The notes under the pieces are model-generated. The model had not been told where the DNA came from. It ran no database searches and saw only the letters and a program-made list of their open reading frames with translations. The position numbers and the translations under genes were made by a program. A stretch of DNA of 64,000 nt from Bacteroidales bacterium. Lineage in GTDB: Bacteria > Bacteroidota > Bacteroidia > Bacteroidales > FEN-979. Below are positions 60,082 through 64,000 of the stretch, piece after piece; position 1 is the stretch's first letter, and every line of letters begins with the position of its first letter. The DNA lies in contig JADGPR010000005.1 in the NCBI GenBank assembly GCA_017882335.1, forward strand, positions 23,580-87,579, in the 5' to 3' direction.

Positions 60082-63000
60082 AAATTACTGATAAATACTT
60101 TTTTCAAATATATTCCTTTGGATGAAGAAAGCGAGATGACGTAAATTCCCGGTTTCAAATCCGTTTTTATTTGCTGAAAACCATTGATGAAAAGATCCTT
60201 ATGATAAACCGGCTGACCAAGTATATTATAAAGCGACAAAGTGCCTTTTTCCCCGGGTTCAAGTCTCGTATAAACATAAAGTGTTCCTTCAAAACTGTAT
60301 GCATAAAAATTTTCATTCGTACCAGGCTTATATTGAAAATCTTTAAGGCTGAATATCAGCGAAAACCTGTCTTCATAAAGACCGGATTTCAAATTGATCC
60401 GGGCATCTTTGTTTAACAAAAGGTTCTGACATAACCCGGATCTGGAATCGGAAAAATAAATGTAAAGGTTCGGGGGAAAGTTTTTTATTTCGCGAGTATG
60501 AAAGGAGATCCAGCCATCCTTCTCGGTTTTTAACCCAACGGGAATAACATTGATGCTATCGACAATAGCAGGCAAAGCATTGACGGATAGTTTCGACGCA
60601 TCTGACGAAACCGAATAGATGTTAGGAACCAGCCAATCGGTGTTCATTAATTTTAATGCATCGTATTCCTTGTCGAACTTCCACGAAGCGGCGTCGTTAA
60701 AATAAACGACCATGGCATCTTCATTCCCCGGGCTATCTTCGAACCCGGCTGTAAATCTCAGTAACGGAATTTCTTCCGATGTGACTTTATGAAATGCCGG
60801 ATTCAGGTCATTGATTCTTACCGGATTGGTAAATGTGAGAGAGCCGGTCTGCGGGTAAGAGTAAGACCCATCAGAAACGTGGACGAAAAAGCTCTGCATG
60901 GCAGGTATGATATTGCTGGCGCCTCCACCGCTTGATACCCCGCTGATGTAACTGTAATACGATCCCGTGTATTCACTCGTAACACCCGCATTAAAGTAGT
61001 AAATTGCATTATCAATGTTTAAACGGGTCCAACCGGATGAAGCATCCCAGTCGACGGGCGAGGGATAAGGATTACCAACGAGATTAAAACCTTGGGTATA
61101 TTTCCTGTTATGATTCAATAAACTTAATGGCGCAAACGAACCGTTATTGACTACCCCTGTCATGTCGGCAGTTTTAGGAGCTAAAACCGATCCGAAATTT
61201 GCGGCATATCCTTGCAAGGGAACTAAAGGGTCAGTAGGTGTAATATACTTGACCCAGCCTGACTCGTATTTGGCAAAACCGGATGAGTCTATGTGGTTAT
61301 CTTCATCATATCTATAAAAAGTTGGGAACGTGGCAGTAAGATCAATATCATCCGCGAACTCATTAACAGTCGCACCCTGGAATGGAGAACTAAAATATTT
61401 ATAACCAAAAGCCGATGGGAGATAACGTTGCATTGCGACGTTTCCCAATACCTGGCCAGTTCCGGAACCATCAATCAAGGCTGTTTGGGCAGCAGTTGAA
61501 ACAAGGGTTAAATTTTCTCCCGAAGAGAGATTTCCCGTTTCTGCTTTAAGGATTCCGGTAATGTTTAGAGGCCCCTCTAAGGTGACTCCGGACGCGTTGT
61601 TGACGGTGAGGTTTAGAAGCGTATTGGTACTAAAAGTACTGGCCGGGATAGTTTGGGCAGAGGATCCTTTCATCTCAATGGTTCCATTGGTTGCTGTGAA
61701 TGTACCGTCGTTGGTGATGGTTCCCGCTATCTGTAGCGTGTTGCCGGAAACTGTCACGGAGGCGCCGGGGTCGATGGTTAAATTTTTGCACATTCCGTCA
61801 GAACCTGATGATAGGACAGGGTTTTTGTTGGTCACTCCGGCGGCGATGATGACATCTGATGTCAAAGAAGGCAATTGATTGCAATCCCAGTTTCCGGTTT
61901 TATTCCAATCTTTATTATCTGTAATGTCATAACCGCTCCAGGATCCTTCCAATTTGACATTTACCATGTATGTTGCCGTAGCTGTTATTGGAGTTAAAAA
62001 GGCAATTGTACTTGTAACTGTCATAGTTAGCGTAACTGTGTTGCCTCCATCTCCGATTGCTGGCGTATAAGTAGGAGTTAAAGTTGTTTCATTTGACAAC
62101 GAACCGAATCCATTGTGCGTCCACAATATGGTTCCGTTTGATGAACTTGCTCCACTTACGGTGGCTGTTATATTTGAACAAATGGTCTGAGTTCCTCCCG
62201 CAGAAGCTGTCGGCAATGGATTGACATCTACAATATATGTTGCCGTAGCAGTTTGAGGAGAACATGCATTATTACTCGTAACAGTCAGGGTTAATGTTAC
62301 TGCGTGGCCTGCATCTCCGGCTGCTGCCGTATAGGTTGGAGTTAAGGTAGTTGATCCGGCTGTTATCGAGCCTGCTCCATTGTGTGTCCACAAGATGGTT
62401 CCGTTTGATGAAGTTGCTCCACTCACGGTGGCTGTTGCATTTGAACAAATGGCCTGGCTACCTCCCGCCGAAGCTGTCGGCAACGGATTGACATTTATCG
62501 TTCTTATTACCTGCACAGAAGGACCATTACAACCACTGGCAGTCACCTGTATATTGACACTGCCTGTAAAGCCGTTTGCCCAGGTCATAACTCCTGTTGT
62601 AGCGCCAATGCTTCCGGCCGAGCCATTGCTCAGACTCCAGTTATAACCTGTATTGTTGGTCGCCGTTGTTGCATAGGTAGTTGTGGTTGTTCCATTGGTC
62701 AACTGGCATGTGGGCTCTGTTCCTGCAGATACTGTTATTGCTGTTGGCGTGCCCACGGTCGGAGTTACAGGCCAGGTTACGATCGTTGTGGGCCCGGTTG
62801 CACTACAACCATAACTGCCTGCCGAACGGCTTACACGGATCAGTACATTCCCGGTTGCACCTGTTGTGGTTATTGGATTTCCAGAGGAATAAGTGAACCA
62901 GTTAGTCCCGTTGTCAATGCTATATTCATATAAATCGGCAGCACCTGCTGAACCTCCTGAACCGGCAGTAATCGTGGCGCTTGGACTATATCCTACACAA

Positions 63001-64000
63001 ATTGTTGTACCGCTCGCAGGAGTAGCCACATTTAACATGGGATTTACTGTTGCTGAACTTACCGGCCAGGTAACGATCGTCGTTGGTCCTGTTGCACTGC
63101 ATCCATAGCTGCCTGCCGAACGGCTTACACGTATCAGTACATTCGTGGTTGCCCCGGTAGCATCGATTGTAGCCCCTGATGCATATGTTGTCCAGGCACC
63201 ACCGTTGTTTATACTGTATTCATACAAATCTGCTGCACCAGCCGAACCGCCTGAACCTGCTGTAATGGTTGCACTCGGACCATTGTAGCCTGCACAAATT
63301 GCTGTACCGCTTGCAGGTGTAGCCACATTTAACGTGGGATTTACTGTTGCTGAACTTACCGGCCAGGTAACGATCGTTGTAGGTCCGGTACCGCTGCAGC
63401 CATAACTGCCGCCTGAACGGCTTACCCGTATCAGCACATTCGTGGTTGCCCCGGTAGCATCGATTGTAGCCCCTGAGGCATATGTTGTCCAGGCACCACC
63501 GTTGTTTATACTGTATTCATACAAATCTGCTGCACCAGCCGAACCGCCTGAGCCAGGTGTAATGGTTGCATTCGGACCGTTATAGCCTGCACATATTGCT
63601 GTACCGCTTGCAGGTGTCGCCACATTTAATGTAGGGGGTACAGGAGTTGCATAATAATTTACAGTAACCTGCGCCGAACTTGGAGTACAGGTCCCATTGC
63701 TGATGGTCCATTGGTATACATAGGTTCCGATTATACTGGCTGTGGCGGTTGATGAACCAGATGTCGGGGCGCTGAAAATTGTCGTTCCGGGACCGGAAAC
63801 CTGGCTCCACAATCCTGTGCCATTCGTCGGGGTATTTCCGCCCAATGCAGCACTTACCAGCGTACCGCAAAGGTTTTGAGTCGATCCTACCGTTGCAGTA
63901 ATTGGAGTTGCATAATAATTTACGGTAACCTGTGCCGAACTTGGAGTACAGGTCCCATTGCTGATGGTCCATTGATATACGTAAGTTCCATATGCAGAGG
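60078..64000 (-). CDS. Giant repeat-rich T9SS-secreted protein, 5' end outside window
   Basis: The frame is open to base 64000, so at least 1307 residues of the C-terminal part are present and the start is outside the window. The protein has tandem Ig/PKD-like repeats (for example SSAQVTVNYYATP, TVNPTLNVATPASGTAICAG, PTASAGGSQAICSN), then a jelly-roll-like region (GSWSGYDITDNKDWNKTGNW, NLTIDPGASVTVSGN) and a T9SS type A sorting domain (LSLYNILGQPVYHKDL to LKKVFISNL). It is expected on the cell surface as an adhesin. It heads the usher/DUF4402 cluster and is translationally coupled to the first DUF4402 gene. Confidence 0.9.
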   Translation of the reverse strand, partial: SAYGTYVYQWTISNGTCTPSSAQVTVNYYATPITATVGSTQNLCGTLVSAALGGNTPTNGTGLWSQVSGPGTTIFSAPTSGSSTATASIIGTYVYQWTISNGTCTPSSAQVTVNYYATPVPPTLNVATPASGTAICAGYNGPNATITPGSGGSAGAADLYEYSINNGGAWTTYASGATIDATGATTNVLIRVSRSGGSYGCSGTGPTTIVTWPVSSATVNPTLNVATPASGTAICAGYNGPSATITAGSGGSAGAADLYEYSINNGGAWTTYASGATIDATGATTNVLIRVSRSAGSYGCSATGPTTIVTWPVSSATVNPMLNVATPASGTTICVGYSPSATITAGSGGSAGAADLYEYSIDNGTNWFTYSSGNPITTTGATGNVLIRVSRSAGSYGCSATGPTTIVTWPVTPTVGTPTAITVSAGTEPTCQLTNGTTTTTYATTATNNTGYNWSLSNGSAGSIGATTGVMTWANGFTGSVNIQVTASGCNGPSVQVIRTINVNPLPTASAGGSQAICSNATATVSGATSSNGTILWTHNGAGSITAGSTTLTPTYTAAAGDAGHAVTLTLTVTSNNACSPQTATATYIVDVNPLPTASAGGTQTICSNITATVSGASSSNGTILWTHNGFGSLSNETTLTPTYTPAIGDGGNTVTLTMTVTSTIAFLTPITATATYMVNVKLEGSWSGYDITDNKDWNKTGNWDCNQLPSLTSDVIIAAGVTNKNPVLSSGSDGMCKNLTIDPGASVTVSGNTLQIAGTITNDGTFTATNGTIEMKGSSAQTIPASTFSTNTLLNLTVNNASGVTLEGPLNITGILKAETGNLSSGENLTLVSTAAQTALIDGSGTGQVLGNVAMQRYLPSAFGYKYFSSPFQGATVNEFADDIDLTATFPTFYRYDEDNHIDSSGFAKYESGWVKYITPTDPLVPLQGYAANFGSVLAPKTADMTGVVNNGSFAPLSLLNHNRKYTQGFNLVGNPYPSPVDWDASSGWTRLNIDNAIYYFNAGVTSEYTGSYYSYISGVSSGGGASNIIPAMQSFFVHVSDGSYSYPQTGSLTFTNPVRINDLNPAFHKVTSEEIPLLRFTAGFEDSPGNEDAMVVYFNDAASWKFDKEYDALKLMNTDWLVPNIYSVSSDASKLSVNALPAIVDSINVIPVGLKTEKDGWISFHTREIKNFPPNLYIYFSDSRSGLCQNLLLNKDARINLKSGLYEDRFSLIFSLKDFQYKPGTNENFYAYSFEGTLYVYTRLEPGEKGTLSLYNILGQPVYHKDLFINGFQQIKTDLKPGIYVISLSSSKGIYLKKVFISNL
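61958..62492 (-). repeat. Two 89-residue repeats in the giant surface protein
   Basis: Two units with TASAGGSQAICSN/TASAGGTQTICSN starts, NGTILWTHNG and TPTYT...VTLTLTVTS are 267 bases apart. They are recognisably diverged copies of one Ig-like repeat. Confidence 0.8.
62767..63650 (-). repeat. Three near-identical 98-99-residue repeats in the giant surface protein
   Basis: Units starting at 62767, 63061 and 63358 (294 and 297 bases apart) are almost identical in DNA, with SINNGGAWTTYASGATIDAT shared by two of them and NVLIRVSRSAGSYGCSATGP-type strings. Near identity in DNA indicates recent duplication or gene conversion and makes the array prone to length change or assembly collapse. Confidence 0.85.

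Noticed and set aside
62767..63650. CRISPR-like regular repeats
   Set aside because: The units are about 295 bases long, in frame and part of a surface protein; there are no short repeats with unique spacers.
63580..63972. 130-codon minus-strand frame at the right edge
   Set aside because: It is an alternative frame of the giant repeat protein, whose own frame stays open to the window end with domain-like sequence.
1..64000. tRNA and rRNA genes
   Set aside because: No T-loop-like GGTTCGAATCC strings or rRNA signatures were seen in the gaps by eye; a covariance-model scan would be needed to exclude them fully.

Overview
The window looks like a chromosomal contig of a Bacteroidota organism, probably an anaerobic or microaerophilic member of the Bacteroidales/Marinilabiliales type. 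This rests on Por/type IX (T9SS) C-terminal sorting domains on three large secreted proteins, a TonB receptor with an N-terminal carboxypeptidase-regulatory domain, DUF4402, DUF4197, DUF5916, DUF3108 and FISUMP-type proteins, the FtsX-DUF3098-UppP-TruB gene order, and -7 boxes of the form TAnnTTTG. No rRNA, tRNA, CRISPR array or complete classical insertion sequence was seen by eye.

Region 1 (1-7590, minus strand) is one apparent operon. In transcription order it encodes a PstS-like solute-binding domain fused through a membrane helix to a GcvH-like domain, a Tat-exported four-cluster ferredoxin (HybA-like), a NrfD/HybB-like membrane quinone protein, a second membrane-anchored GcvH-like protein, a histidine kinase with two c-type heme motifs in its periplasmic domain, and a sigma-54 response regulator that runs off the left edge. 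Upstream lie three palindromes and a sigma-54-like promoter. This looks like a redox-sensing electron-transfer module of uncharacterised function.

Region 2 (8026-28505) is accessory: secreted and lipoproteins, a TonB receptor, an Ntn amidase, a methyltransferase, a NAD(P)-binding protein, three broken genes (OmpA-like, DHCW cupin, S41 protease) and many short-period repeats. Region 3 (28589-50581) is mostly housekeeping: aspS, a thioester-less alpha-2-macroglobulin, leuS, a BlaI/BlaR1 pair with three phased operators, ftsX-DUF3098-uppP, truB, a tadA-like deaminase and a RhaD-type aldolase. It also holds a GxxExxY nuclease-like gene fitted exactly between about 30-bp inverted repeats, plus a gene-less relative of the same element.

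Region 4 (50914-64000, minus strand) is a second apparent operon: a giant repeat-rich T9SS protein, a DUF4402 protein, an usher-like outer-membrane protein, a PAS histidine kinase and response regulator, a DUF4402 protein, a second kinase/regulator pair that looks degenerate, and a third DUF4402 protein. It reads as a self-regulated surface-fibre or adhesin assembly system.

Across the window, junctions between genes are filled with many unrelated families of imperfect 7-8 bp tandem repeats. Some have entered coding sequence, including one signal peptide, and several stop codons lie inside them.
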